Positions 60,501 to 62,769 of a DNA stretch of 64,000 nucleotides are shown here, in pieces. Origin of the DNA: Rallus limicola (taxonomy: Eukaryota; Chordata; Aves; Gruiformes; Rallidae); assembly GCA_022605955.1 (NCBI GenBank), contig JAKCOZ010000005.1, forward strand, positions 56,610,750 to 56,674,749, written 5' to 3'. The notes beneath the pieces were generated by a model. It did not search any database and had not been told where the DNA came from. It saw only the letters and a program-made list of their open reading frames with translations. Position numbers and translations under genes: made by a program. Position 1 is the first letter of the stretch; the number at the start of each line of letters is the position of its first letter.

Positions 60501-62564
60501 CCATCCCAACTGGCTCCCCCCCGGGGGGGGGTGGTTAAACCAGCATGAGGGTGGTGGGTGTGATGCTGCTAAGGAGCCCCCTCCCCTAAAGGCCCTGTGT
60601 GTCCCACCCGCAGATCACGGCGCGCATCCTGGAAGCCCACCAGAACGTGGCTCAGATGAGCCTGATCGAGGCGAAGATGCGGTTCATCCAGGCCTGGCAG
60701 TCGCTGCCGGAGTTCGGCATCACGCATTTCATCGCGAGGTGGGTGCCTGGGTGGCTGGGTGGGCGGGTGGGTGGGTGCCTGGGTGGCTGGGTGTCTGGGC
60801 TGGGGAGCAGGGGGAGATTTCATGACTGAACGTGGGGAGCGTCTCGTAGAATCATCGGCTTGTAGAGTGCGTTGGGCTGGAAGGGACCTTCAGAGCCCAT
60901 CTAGTCCCACCCCTGCAGTGAGCAGGGGCATCTTCACTAGAGCAGGGTGCTCAGAGCCCCATCCAGCCTGAGCTTGGATGTCTCCAGGGATGGGGCCTCC
61001 ACCACCTCTCTGGGCACCCTGTGCCAGTGTCTCACCACCCTCAGAGGGAAGAACTTCCTCAGATCTCACCTAAACCTCTCTGCTCTAGTTTAAAGCCACT
61101 GCCCCTCATCCTGTCACTCCATGCCCTTACAAACAGTCCTTCCCAGCTTTCCTGTAGGTCTCTTCAGGGACTGAAGGGGCTATAAGGTCCCCCTGGAGCC
61201 TTCTCCCGCAGGCTGAACCAGCCCAGCTCTCCCAGCCTGTCTCCATAGGAGAGCTGCTCCAGCCCTCTGAGCATCCTCATGGCCTCCTCTGGACCCACTC
61301 CAACAGGTCCATGTCCTTCTTGTGCTGAGGGCTCCAGAGCTGGACACAGCACTGCAGGTGAGGTCCCAGAGCAGAGCAGAAGGGCAGAATCCCCTCTATC
61401 AATCTGCTGACCACACTGATGCAGCCCAGGATGCCATCAGCCTCCCGACTACAAGTGCACATTGTTGGCTCATCCATCAGTCCCCCAAGCCCTTTTCCTC
61501 AGAGCTTCTCTCCACCACATCACCCCAGCCTGTGTTGGTAGCAAGGACTATCCCTGCAGCCCAATATGCAGCACATCCTTACCAGGGGAAGTTGCACCCA
61601 GAAAAATTAAAACCATTAATTGCCTCAACTCCTAAAACCAACTTAGATCTCCAATAACTTAACTCAGCTGCTGAATGTGACATGTGTGTCTGCATAGAAT
61701 CATAGGGGTTGGAAGGGACCTCCAGAGCTCATCAGGTCCAACCCCCTGCCAAAGCAGGGTCCCTAGGACAGGGCACACAGGGCGGTGTCCAGACAGGGCT
61801 GGAATCTCTCCAGAGAAGGAGACTCCACACCCCCTGGGCAGCCTGGCCCAGGGCCCCCTCACCCTCACCAGGAAGAAGTTCTTCCCCATGTTGGTGGGTA
61901 ACTCCCTGTGCTCCAACTTGAGGCCATCACCCCTTGTCCTGTCCCCACAGACACTGAGAAGAGGCTGCCCATGTCCCCATGCTTAAGATATTTATAAACA
62001 TGAATATAAACTAAGGGGTCCCCCCTTAGTTTTCTCTTCTCCAGGCTGAACAGCCCCAGCTCCCTCAGCCTTTCCTCACAGGGGAGATGCTCCAGGCCCT
62101 TCAGCATCTCCAGAGCCTCCTCTGGACTCTCTCCAGGAGATCCCTGTCCTTTTGATCCCAGGGAGCCCAGCACTGGACACAACACTCCAGCTGGGGCCTG
62201 AGCAGGGCAGAGCAGAGGGGGAGGATCCCCTCCTGTCACCTGCTGCCCACACTCCTCCTGATGCCCCCAGGATCCCATTGTCTCTCTCAGCCCCAGGACA
62301 CACTGCTGGCTCATGGCCACCCTGGCATCTCCCAGCACCCCCAGGTCCTTCTCCCCAGAGCTCCTCTCCAGCAGCTCCCCCCCAGCCTGTCCTGATAGGA
62401 AGGGTTGTTCCTCCCCAGGTGCCAGACTCTCCACTTGCTCTTGTTGAACTTGATGAGGTTTCTCCCTGCCCAGCTCTCCAGCCTGGCCAGGTCTCTCTGG
62501 GTGGCAGCGCAGTGTCCTGTGTGTCACCCACTCCTCCCAGCTCTGGATCACAGGCATATCACAG

Positions 62565-62604
<40 letters not shown>

Positions 62605-62769
62605 TCACCCCCTCACTGTTGCCTCAGGTTCCAGGGGGGCAAGAAGGAGGAGCTGATCGGCATCGCCTACAACCGCCTGATCCGGCTGGACGCCAGCACC
62701 GGAGACGCCGTCAAAACCTGGCGCTTCAGCAACATGAAGCAGTGGAACGTGAACTGGGAGATTAAAATG
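4884..62769 (+). CDS. FERMT2: FERMT2 (kindlin-2), 3'-incomplete, spliced
   Basis: Kindlin-2 is a cytoplasmic focal-adhesion adaptor. With talin it activates integrins by binding beta-integrin tails, and it also binds paxillin, ILK and phosphoinositides. The coding sequence joins 4884-5040, 25858-26091, 42385-42519, 46894-47119, 47316-47418, 47691-47798, 49352-49486, 52700-52749, 54792-54916, 56138-56244, 57233-57454, 60614-60738 and 62628-62769, with optional exons 46365-46397 and 60054-60074. That gives 623 codons without a stop. Domains: F0 about 1-100, F1 about 100-240 with a lysine-rich loop, F2 about 240-565 interrupted by a PH domain (about 375-480), and F3 from about 566. G42/L46, L353/L357, K390 and Q614/W615 occur at the positions known in mammals, which separates it from kindlin-1 and kindlin-3. 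The family length is about 680, so one exon of about 57 codons lies beyond 64000. The start has a strong Kozak context (GCCATGG). Confidence 0.96.
5097..5110 (+). repeat. C14 homopolymer
   Basis: A run of 14 C about 55 nt after the exon 1 donor, preceded by a GT-rich stretch (5053-5077). It probably varies in length and is error-prone in sequencing. Confidence 0.85.
6145..6395 (+). repeat. Minisatellite, six copies, with embedded ATG/GAT microsatellite
   Basis: Each unit starts CCTTGACTCTCCCAAAAACA and ends in 3-6 ATG/GAT triplets, giving units of about 36-44 nt. All length differences are multiples of 3, so one frame reads as repeated LPKT plus Asp runs. That frame has no promoter, splice or homology support and is a by-product of triplet variation. 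It ends in an ATT/TTA tail. Confidence 0.9.
7631..7651 (+). repeat. G21 homopolymer
   Basis: Twenty-one consecutive G in intron 1. The true length is uncertain because such runs are poorly resolved by most sequencers. Confidence 0.9.
10101..10300 (-). mobile_element. CR1 LINE 3' fragment, subfamily B
   Basis: It begins with CACAGAATCATAGAGG (the complement of the CR1 3' terminal repeats) and continues through the characteristic CR1 3' region, including the block ending CCAAAGCAGGGTCCCTAGGA. It is 5'-truncated. The same 3' end recurs at 26842, 49970, 52384 and 61694. Confidence 0.9.
10808..10878 (+). repeat. AAAT-rich simple repeat
   Basis: Tandem AAAT/AAAG-like words grade into TTTAAA/TATA sequence. 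It is low complexity with no gene signal. Confidence 0.7.
13537..13606 (+). repeat. Three-copy 24-nt tandem repeat
   Basis: Units begin at 13537, 13561 and 13585, each starting CTGGGTAtGATGTCTT with one or two substitutions; the third unit is one base short. It lies about 180 bp before the polypyrimidine minisatellite. Confidence 0.85.
13789..14145 (+). repeat. Polypyrimidine minisatellite, 24-nt unit
   Basis: After a C/T-only lead-in there are about eleven copies of a 24-nt unit, TTCTTTCCTCCTCC followed by TTT and a C6-C7 run (about 13854-14130). The strand is pure pyrimidine for over 300 nt. The complement is polypurine with a G6-G7 run every 24 nt, so triplex, i-motif or G-quadruplex structures are possible. 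Long frames on both strands (Gly/Lys- or Phe/Pro-rich) are artefacts of the period being a multiple of 3. Confidence 0.92.
14580..15400 (+). mobile_element. CR1 LINE with 204-codon ORF2 remnant (subfamily C)
   Basis: A 5'-truncated CR1 of about 820 nt ends in two ATTCTGTG repeats (15383-15400). Frame 14706-15320 stays open for 204 codons and encodes the C-terminal part of the CR1 reverse transcriptase ORF, with the family signatures [40 protein letters not shown] and a [22 protein letters not shown] tail. The endonuclease and catalytic reverse-transcriptase core are absent, so it cannot move itself. The frame continues uninterrupted to the natural stop, making this the best-preserved ORF2 tail in the window. 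Confidence 0.95.
15405..15700 (+). mobile_element. Possible solo LTR-like segment
   Basis: This segment between two CR1 copies has a possible polyadenylation signal (AATAAAA, about 15589), then a GTGCTGTGTGCTGGGCTCAC stretch and a GGCCGGGCC region. That order resembles the R-U5 part of avian endogenous retroviral LTRs. There is no internal viral gene, no paired LTR and no clear target-site duplication. It could equally be unique intron sequence. Confidence 0.25.
15705..16232 (+). mobile_element. CR1 LINE fragment, subfamily A
   Basis: It runs from the CR1 ORF2 tail (the GAGGCTGCACCTCGAGTGCT region) to a degraded 3' end at about 16232. It shares the subfamily A block, with GGGGGCTGAGTCCCCAGCCC and a GCTCAGGGATCTGGTTTAGC 3' part, with copies at 24250, 38355, 45762, 50960 and 56283. 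Internal stops remove coding potential. Confidence 0.92.
17600..17893 (+). mobile_element. CR1 LINE 3' fragment, subfamily D
   Basis: It carries the 3' block with AACAGGCTGCCCAGAGAGG, CCTTGTGTAGCTCCAGGCCT and CCTTGGGGTCCCTCCCAACC, ending near 17893. The same type is seen reversed at 20264 and as a short piece at 44943. Confidence 0.9.
18510..19045 (+). repeat. TG/TA microsatellite field
   Basis: A (GT)n run (from about 18515) passes into long alternating TATA/TACA/TGTA sequence to about 18770, then A/T-rich sequence with ATATAT words to 19045. Open frames here (Tyr/Ile/Cys/Val repeats) are artefacts. Confidence 0.92.
19985..20255 (+). repeat. Second TA/TG microsatellite field
   Basis: Near-repeated units of TTTTATATATATGATGCATA-like sequence, then (GT)n and TATA words, ending just before the CR1 at 20264. 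The unit with TTGCATcaTATcTTT occurs two to three times with AT insertions. Confidence 0.85.
20264..20850 (-). mobile_element. CR1 LINE fragment, subfamily D
   Basis: It begins AATCATAGAGTCGCAGAATT and reads through the CR1 3' region into the ORF2 tail. On the minus strand, frames of about 140 codons match the CR1 C terminus with frame changes. It is 5'-truncated and inactive. Confidence 0.93.
22682..22915 (-). mobile_element. Older CR1 LINE 3' fragment
   Basis: It starts CATAGGATCATAGAACATG and contains GTTGGAAGGGACCTTCAAAG and TGCAGTGAGCAGGGACATCT, a CR1 type also seen at 37004 and 60845. It diverges more than the subfamily A copies. Confidence 0.88.
24250..24557 (+). mobile_element. CR1 LINE 3' fragment, subfamily A
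   Basis: A 5'-truncated copy of about 308 nt, ending with two ATTCTGTG-type repeats (24542-24557). By eye it matches the corresponding parts of the copies at 38355, 50960 and 56283 with only scattered differences. Confidence 0.94.
25858..26091 (+). CDS. FERMT2: FERMT2 coding exon 2 (residues 53-130, F0/F1)
   Basis: It begins after TTCTAG with the last two bases of codon 53 and encodes [20 protein letters not shown] and onward to ...SDICKTF, followed by donor GTAAGT. It has 234 nt (78 codons) and is phase 1 at both ends. It holds the end of F0 and the first half of the ubiquitin-like F1 domain. This stretch is almost invariant across kindlin-2 proteins. Confidence 0.96.
26842..27388 (+). mobile_element. 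CR1 LINE fragment, subfamily B
   Basis: It covers the ORF2 tail (a TGGAGTATGGTGTCCAGTTC region) to the 3' end, with CTGCTTTGGCAGGGGGTTGG and terminal CTGTGATCCTATGATCC repeats. It has frameshifts and stops. It is among the longer B copies here and includes the junction region useful for reading the mosaic element at 63353. Confidence 0.93.
27797..27808 (+). promoter_or_regulatory. Overlapping AP-1/CRE-like motif in intron 2
   Basis: TGAGTCACGTCA combines a perfect AP-1 site (TGAGTCA) with an overlapping CRE-like half (ACGTCA), followed directly by GGAAAT, an ETS/NFAT-type core. It lies in repeat-free sequence (27400-28290). Motif matches of this length arise by chance, so this is only a candidate enhancer element. 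Confidence 0.25.
28295..28997 (+). mobile_element. CR1 LINE fragment, subfamily C
   Basis: About 700 nt of CR1 ORF2 tail and 3' end, ending in GTTCTGTGATTCTGTGA. Frame 28384-28989 reads CR1 reverse-transcriptase C-terminal signatures ([37 protein letters not shown]) before a frame change, so it is a decayed relative of the element at 14580. Confidence 0.94.
29647..29741 (+). repeat. Three-copy 32-nt tandem repeat
   Basis: Units beginning GGGTTGGCTGCAGAGACCAC are repeated three times, the last one base short. The copies are identical, so the duplication is recent. Confidence 0.92.
29910..30009 (+). mobile_element. CR1 LINE 3' tail (about 100 nt)
   Basis: AGATGAGGTGCTCAGGGATC through GATTCTGGGATTCTGTGA. 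It is a short 5'-truncated subfamily A-like 3' end. Confidence 0.88.
30227..30376 (+). mobile_element. CR1 LINE 3' tail (about 150 nt)
   Basis: It starts at GTTCTGCCCAGGGAGGTGG and ends GTGATCCTGTGA. It is related to subfamily A but more diverged, and lies about 220 bp downstream of another CR1 tail. Confidence 0.87.
30691..31840 (+). repeat. Polypurine satellite, 1.1 kb, with higher-order duplication
   Basis: Almost pure G/A on the plus strand. Zones in order: (AGGAG)n to about 30835; a 17-nt unit with GGGAAAGGGAGAGGAGA to about 30960; a 22-nt unit with the same core plus GGAGA to about 31100; a 22-nt unit with GGGAGAGGGAGAGGAGAGGA to about 31390; then mixed units. Near-unique edge words recur: GCTGTAGGGACAGGCAGGGG at 30691 matches 31512-31531 with two changes, and GGATGGGCTGGGCTG at 31501 recurs near 31820. 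This implies that a larger block was duplicated. The 280-480-codon frames across it are low-complexity artefacts. Confidence 0.95.
31977..31992 (+). repeat. Poly-T run
   Basis: About 15 T after an AATTTT stretch, between the polypurine satellite and the next CR1. It has no transposon body attached. Confidence 0.8.
32169..32760 (-). mobile_element. CR1 LINE fragment, older type
   Basis: It starts at AGAGACTCACAGATTGG and continues through CR1 3' sequence into the ORF2 tail and a segment near CCATGTGGTTCATACAGTCC. The left boundary is clear; the right one (about 32760) is approximate because of divergence. Confidence 0.85.
33248..33304 (+). mobile_element. CR1 LINE 3' tail (about 57 nt)
   Basis: TTGGGGGTTGGACTTGATAT through CCTGTGATTCTGTGAT. 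Only the last CR1 bases were inserted. Confidence 0.85.
34361..34412 (+). repeat. Two-copy tandem duplication
   Basis: TTTTCCTCAAATAATGGGGC occurs twice about 30 bp apart with GTGAGATGCA between. It is a small recent duplication. Confidence 0.75.
37004..37168 (-). mobile_element. Older CR1 LINE 3' fragment
   Basis: It begins AAATCACAGGATCCTGGAAG and includes CCCTGCAGTGAGCAGGAACA, matching the older type at 22682 and 60845. It is truncated inside the 3' region. Confidence 0.86.
38311..38354 (-). mobile_element. Older CR1 LINE, 3' piece split by a nested insertion
   Basis: TCAGAATTCATGGAATGGTT then CAGGTTGGAAGCGACCTCAAAGAT is the complement of a CR1 3' end. It stops abruptly at 38354 and resumes at 38734 in the expected order. 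Confidence 0.88.
38355..38733 (+). mobile_element. CR1 LINE, subfamily A, nested inside the older CR1
   Basis: A plus-strand A copy of about 379 nt (GGCTGAGGGAGCTGGGGGTG to ATTCTGTG) lies between the two halves of a minus-strand CR1. Only three bases (GAT) could be a target-site duplication; CR1 insertions often lack clear ones. The nesting shows that A inserted after the host CR1. Confidence 0.93.
38734..38985 (-). mobile_element. Older CR1 LINE, second half after the nested insertion
   Basis: It resumes with ATCATCCAGTCCCACCCCCC and continues through CCTTGAACACCTCCAGGGAT to the AAAGCCATTCCCCCTCATCC region. Joined with 38311-38354 it forms one continuous CR1 3' region. Confidence 0.9.
39485..39540 (+). 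mobile_element. CR1 LINE 3' tail (about 56 nt)
   Basis: GGAGGTTGGACTCGATGATC through CCCATACGATTCTGTT. Only the extreme 3' end is present. Confidence 0.82.
39615..39845 (+). repeat. TA-rich low-complexity field
   Basis: Alternating TATATA/AAATATA words for about 230 nt. Self-complementary pairing is likely. There is no coding signal. Confidence 0.9.
40404..40858 (-). mobile_element. Diverged CR1 LINE fragment, separate older subfamily
   Basis: It starts with AATCAGAGAGTCATTAAGGC and contains GGTCATCAAGTCCAACCA, CACCACGTCTACTAAACC and a CCTGGGAGCCTGGTCC-type 3' region. It differs clearly from families A-D and ends near 40858. Confidence 0.85.
41945..42060 (+). repeat. T/A-rich low-complexity stretch
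   Basis: TATTTATAT-like words about 330 nt before the exon 3 acceptor. Nothing else is recognisable. Confidence 0.75.
42385..42519 (+). CDS. FERMT2: FERMT2 coding exon 3 (residues 131-175, F1 loop poly-Lys)
   Basis: It follows TTTTCTCCCCAG and ends before GTGAGCC. It has 135 nt (45 codons) and is phase 1 at both ends. It encodes [18 protein letters not shown], six lysines (about residues 149-154), an acidic [14 protein letters not shown] stretch, then LITPGSG. The lysine cluster lies in the long F1 loop, which in kindlins binds acidic phospholipids. The acidic segment varies more between species than the rest of the protein. Confidence 0.96.
44943..45065 (+). mobile_element. CR1 LINE 3' tail, subfamily D
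   Basis: GGGCAACCTTGTGTAGCTCC through GGGATTCTATGATTCTATG. About 120 nt, matching the 17600 and 20264 copies. Confidence 0.9.
45762..45936 (+). mobile_element. CR1 LINE 3' tail, subfamily A
   Basis: CAAGAGTTGTCAGAGCCTGG through GTTATTCTGTGATTCT. About 175 nt, a truncated A copy about 430 bp before microexon 3a. Confidence 0.92.
46365..46397 (+). CDS. FERMT2: FERMT2 candidate cassette microexon 3a (33 nt)
   Basis: A 33-nt segment lies between a strong acceptor (a long C/T tract then CTCTCTATAG) and a strong donor (AAAG|GTGAGC). It is phase 1 on both sides, so inclusion adds exactly 11 residues ([10 protein letters not shown] plus a glycine at the junction) between GSG and NIYSSPG without shifting the frame. 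The insert lies in the flexible F1 loop. I do not clearly recall an annotated isoform with this peptide. Splice-site quality, phase match and lack of stops support a real optional exon, but transcript evidence is needed. Confidence 0.65.
46398..46893 (+). other. FERMT2: FERMT2 intron between microexon 3a and exon 4
   Basis: GTGAGC donor and CACTGGTAG acceptor. No repeat other than short A runs near 46738-46770. I see nothing else in it. Confidence 0.75.
46894..47119 (+). CDS. FERMT2: FERMT2 coding exon 4 (residues 176-250, F1 loop/F1)
   Basis: After TGGTAG it reads [20 protein letters not shown], then [20 protein letters not shown] and on to KINQ, with donor GTGAGTG. It is phase 1 in and phase 2 out. 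It covers the rest of the Ser/Pro-rich F1 loop and returns to the folded F1 domain. The Asn after the first Gly is a Ser in the mammalian protein as I recall it. Confidence 0.95.
47149..47161 (+). repeat. C13 homopolymer
   Basis: It follows a G-rich then T-rich stretch directly after the exon 4 donor, in an intron of only 196 nt (47120-47315). It is followed by a CTT/TTC tract. No other feature is in this short intron. Confidence 0.85.
47316..47418 (+). CDS. FERMT2: FERMT2 coding exon 5 (residues 251-285, start of F2)
   Basis: After TTTTACAG it encodes [20 protein letters not shown], then [15 protein letters not shown], with donor GTATGG. Phase 2 in, phase 0 out. It starts the helical F2 subdomain. 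The [15 protein letters not shown] stretch is a hallmark of FERM proteins of the kindlin/talin group. Confidence 0.96.
47419..47690 (+). other. FERMT2: FERMT2 intron 5 (272 nt)
   Basis: A short intron with a T10 tract and GCCGTAG acceptor. I see nothing else in it. Confidence 0.9.
47691..47798 (+). CDS. FERMT2: FERMT2 coding exon 6 (residues 286-321, F2)
   Basis: Thirty-six codons, phase 0 at both ends: [20 protein letters not shown], then [16 protein letters not shown], with donor GTAGGAGG. It encodes F2 helices. The [16 protein letters not shown] motif is typical of kindlins. Confidence 0.96.
47799..49351 (+). other. FERMT2: FERMT2 intron 6
   Basis: Contains one old CR1 (48478-49185) and a short GAT run near 47900. 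Otherwise I see no gene or named repeat. It closes with GCCTTCCAG. Confidence 0.85.
48478..49185 (+). mobile_element. Old, degenerate CR1 LINE fragment
   Basis: About 700 nt with the CR1 landmarks in order (a CTTGGGGGTGCTGGTAGACA region, CAGCCTGGAGAAGAGGGGAC, TCACTGTGAGGGTGACCCAG, GGTTGCCCAGAACGGTTGTG) but with many indels. It lacks a clean 3' terminal repeat and ends about 165 bp before exon 7. Confidence 0.82.
49352..49486 (+). CDS. FERMT2: FERMT2 coding exon 7 (residues 322-366, F2; ILK contact)
   Basis: Forty-five codons, phase 0 at both ends: [20 protein letters not shown], then [20 protein letters not shown] and TSTIL, with donor GTAAGG. By my numbering L353 and L357 fall in the DLEITL helix, the pair known to bind the ILK pseudokinase domain. 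The segment ends just before the PH insertion. Confidence 0.96.
49517..49616 (+). repeat. Minisatellite, 5 x 20 nt
   Basis: Five identical units of GGCTTCAGCATCCCCTCTTT start 31 nt after the exon 7 donor. Being perfect copies, they are recent or being homogenised, and the copy number is probably polymorphic. Confidence 0.96.
49970..50135 (+). mobile_element. CR1 LINE 3' tail, subfamily B
   Basis: GAGCCCTTGGACAGGCTGCC through GAGTCTGTGAT. About 165 nt, matching the B 3' end at 26842 and 52384. Confidence 0.92.
50960..51761 (+). mobile_element. CR1 LINE, subfamily A, longest copy (about 800 nt)
   Basis: It extends furthest 5' of the A copies (a TGTGACCTGAACAGACTGG region), through AACATGAGCCAGCAGTGTGC and the A 3' block to TAATTCTGTG. 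ORF2 is broken by stops and frameshifts. Confidence 0.94.
52384..52560 (+). mobile_element. CR1 LINE 3' tail, subfamily B
   Basis: GGGAGCCCTGGGCCAGGCTG through GTTATTCTGTGATT. It ends about 140 bp before the exon 8 acceptor. Confidence 0.92.
52700..52749 (+). CDS. FERMT2: FERMT2 coding exon 8 (residues 367-382, PH start)
   Basis: A 50-nt exon after [25 protein letters not shown] plus two bases of the next Lys codon, with donor GTAAGTG. It links F2 to the PH domain. Its phases (0 in, 2 out) match the neighbours exactly, and skipping it would shift the frame. Confidence 0.95.
52750..54791 (+). other. FERMT2: FERMT2 intron 8
   Basis: No CR1 seen. It contains a G-rich quadruplex-prone stretch at 53325-53357. 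I see nothing else recognisable. Acceptor CTGCCTGGCAG. Confidence 0.85.
53325..53357 (+). other. G-quadruplex-prone stretch in intron 8
   Basis: GGGGTTTGGGGAGGGAGGGG continues into further G runs, giving at least five G3+ tracts within 33 nt on the transcribed-sense strand. It fits the standard G-quadruplex pattern. Function is unknown. Confidence 0.7.
54792..54916 (+). CDS. FERMT2: FERMT2 coding exon 9 (residues 383-424, PH domain)
   Basis: [20 protein letters not shown], then [20 protein letters not shown] and LR, with donor GTAAGAG. Phase 2 in, phase 1 out. It encodes the first PH strands. K390 of the LTLKGYK motif is in the phosphoinositide-binding site described for kindlin-2. The [10 protein letters not shown] segment is a canonical PH strand. 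Confidence 0.96.
54917..56137 (+). other. FERMT2: FERMT2 intron 9
   Basis: It contains a C15 run directly followed by AG (55414-55430), which looks like a decoy acceptor. No CR1 and no exon recognised. The true acceptor is CTTCATGGCAG. Confidence 0.85.
56138..56244 (+). CDS. FERMT2: FERMT2 coding exon 10 (residues 425-460, PH domain)
   Basis: [20 protein letters not shown], then [16 protein letters not shown], with donor GTAAGTT. Phase 1 in, phase 0 out. It encodes the central PH strands. A subfamily A CR1 begins only about 39 nt after the donor. Confidence 0.96.
56283..56902 (+). mobile_element. CR1 LINE, subfamily A, in intron 10
   Basis: TGAGCCAGCAGTGAGCCTGG through GGTGATTCCATGAT. About 620 nt, sense to the gene. 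Its start lies 39 nt from the exon 10 donor and it takes up most of the 988-nt intron (56245-57232). The rest of the intron shows nothing recognisable. Confidence 0.94.
57233..57454 (+). CDS. FERMT2: FERMT2 coding exon 11 (residues 461-534, PH end and F2)
   Basis: Seventy-four codons, phase 0 at both ends: [20 protein letters not shown] onward to [11 protein letters not shown], with donor GTACGTG. It encodes the C-terminal PH helix and the return into F2. At the start the mammalian protein has EKQYAHW as I recall, so this copy differs at two positions. It ends at the KQ where the 21-nt microexon can be added. Confidence 0.96.
57951..58003 (+). repeat. Three-copy short tandem repeat
   Basis: AGTGGAGTTGCAGTC units of 15 and 21 nt (with an extra TTGCAG), three copies. 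A small local duplication. Confidence 0.85.
59401..59707 (+). repeat. Minisatellite with internal inverted repeats
   Basis: Interleaved units based on AAGGACCAAGATGGT and GGACCAAAACCATCTT. CCAAGATGGT and ACCATCTTGG are exact reverse complements, so adjacent units can fold into 10-bp stems with loops of about 12 nt, several times in the array. It lies about 350 nt upstream of the 21-nt microexon in the same intron. Confidence 0.9.
60054..60074 (+). CDS. FERMT2: FERMT2 cassette microexon 11a (21 nt, PGYVRDL)
   Basis: It follows a long T-rich tract and CATCTACAG, with donor GTAAGTG. It is phase 0 on both sides and adds PGYVRDL between KNKQ and ITARILE. Mammalian FERMT2 has, as I recall, a 687-residue isoform that is 7 residues longer than the 680 form and a very similar insert here, so this looks like a conserved optional exon. 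It lies in F2 after the PH domain. Confidence 0.85.
60614..60738 (+). CDS. FERMT2: FERMT2 coding exon 12 (residues 535-575, F2/F3)
   Basis: [20 protein letters not shown], then [20 protein letters not shown] and A, plus two bases of an Arg codon, with donor GTGGGTG. Phase 0 in, phase 2 out. It ends F2 and starts F3. The [20 protein letters not shown] stretch is nearly invariant in kindlins. A G-quadruplex motif follows the donor. Confidence 0.96.
60757..60775 (+). other. Five-tract G-quadruplex motif 18 nt after exon 12 donor
   Basis: GGGTGGGCGGGTGGGTGGG: five G3 tracts with single-base loops, on the RNA-sense strand, starting 18 nt downstream of the GT at 60739. It is part of a wider GGGTGCCTGG/GGTGGCTGGG tandem (60739-60805). 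Single-base loops give the most stable class of quadruplex. An effect on splicing is inferred. Confidence 0.75.
60845..61580 (-). mobile_element. CR1 LINE fragment, older type
   Basis: It starts at TCTCGTAGAATCATCGGCTT and runs through TGCAGTGAGCAGGGGCATCT, the ORF2 tail and a further 5' segment with GCCCAGGATGCCATCAGCCT. The right edge (about 61580) is approximate. It begins 106 nt after the exon 12 donor. Confidence 0.9.
61694..62545 (-). mobile_element. CR1 LINE, subfamily B, longest copy (about 850 nt)
   Basis: It begins CATAGAATCATAGGGGTTGG and extends through the B 3' region and ORF2 tail to CCAGGTCTCTCTGGGTGGC. Minus-strand frame 61865-62608 keeps several CR1 motifs ([21 protein letters not shown]) with substitutions. 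It ends about 80 nt before the exon 13 acceptor. Confidence 0.93.
62577..62602 (+). repeat. (GT)13 microsatellite next to exon 13 acceptor
   Basis: Thirteen GT units end 25 nt before the first base of exon 13 (62628). Only ATTCACCCCCTCACTGTTGCCTCAG separates them, so the GT tract lies where the branch point or its flank would be. In RNA it reads (GU)13, a known type of TDP-43 binding site. Confidence 0.95.
62628..62769 (+). CDS. FERMT2: FERMT2 coding exon 13 (residues 576-623, F3; integrin-binding Q-W)
   Basis: [20 protein letters not shown], then [20 protein letters not shown] and NVNWEIKM, with donor GTGAGTG. Phase 2 in, phase 0 out. It encodes the PTB-like core of F3. Q614 and W615 of KQWNVNW match the QW pair needed for beta-integrin tail binding. 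This is the last coding exon in the window. Confidence 0.97.

Larger units (their letters stand above)
57455..60613 (+). other. FERMT2: FERMT2 intron 11 (contains microexon 11a)
   Basis: Holds a short GGAGTTGCAGT repeat (57951-58003), A runs (near 58207 and 58381), a C run (58689), the hairpin minisatellite (59401-59707) and the 21-nt microexon at 60054. No CR1 seen. Acceptor TCCCACCCGCAG. Confidence 0.85.
60739..62627 (+). other. FERMT2: FERMT2 intron 12
   Basis: Most of this intron is two minus-strand CR1 copies (60845 and 61694). It begins with a GGGTG-rich tract that can form a quadruplex and ends with (GT)13 just before the acceptor. About 61580-61690 holds nothing recognisable. Confidence 0.88.
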
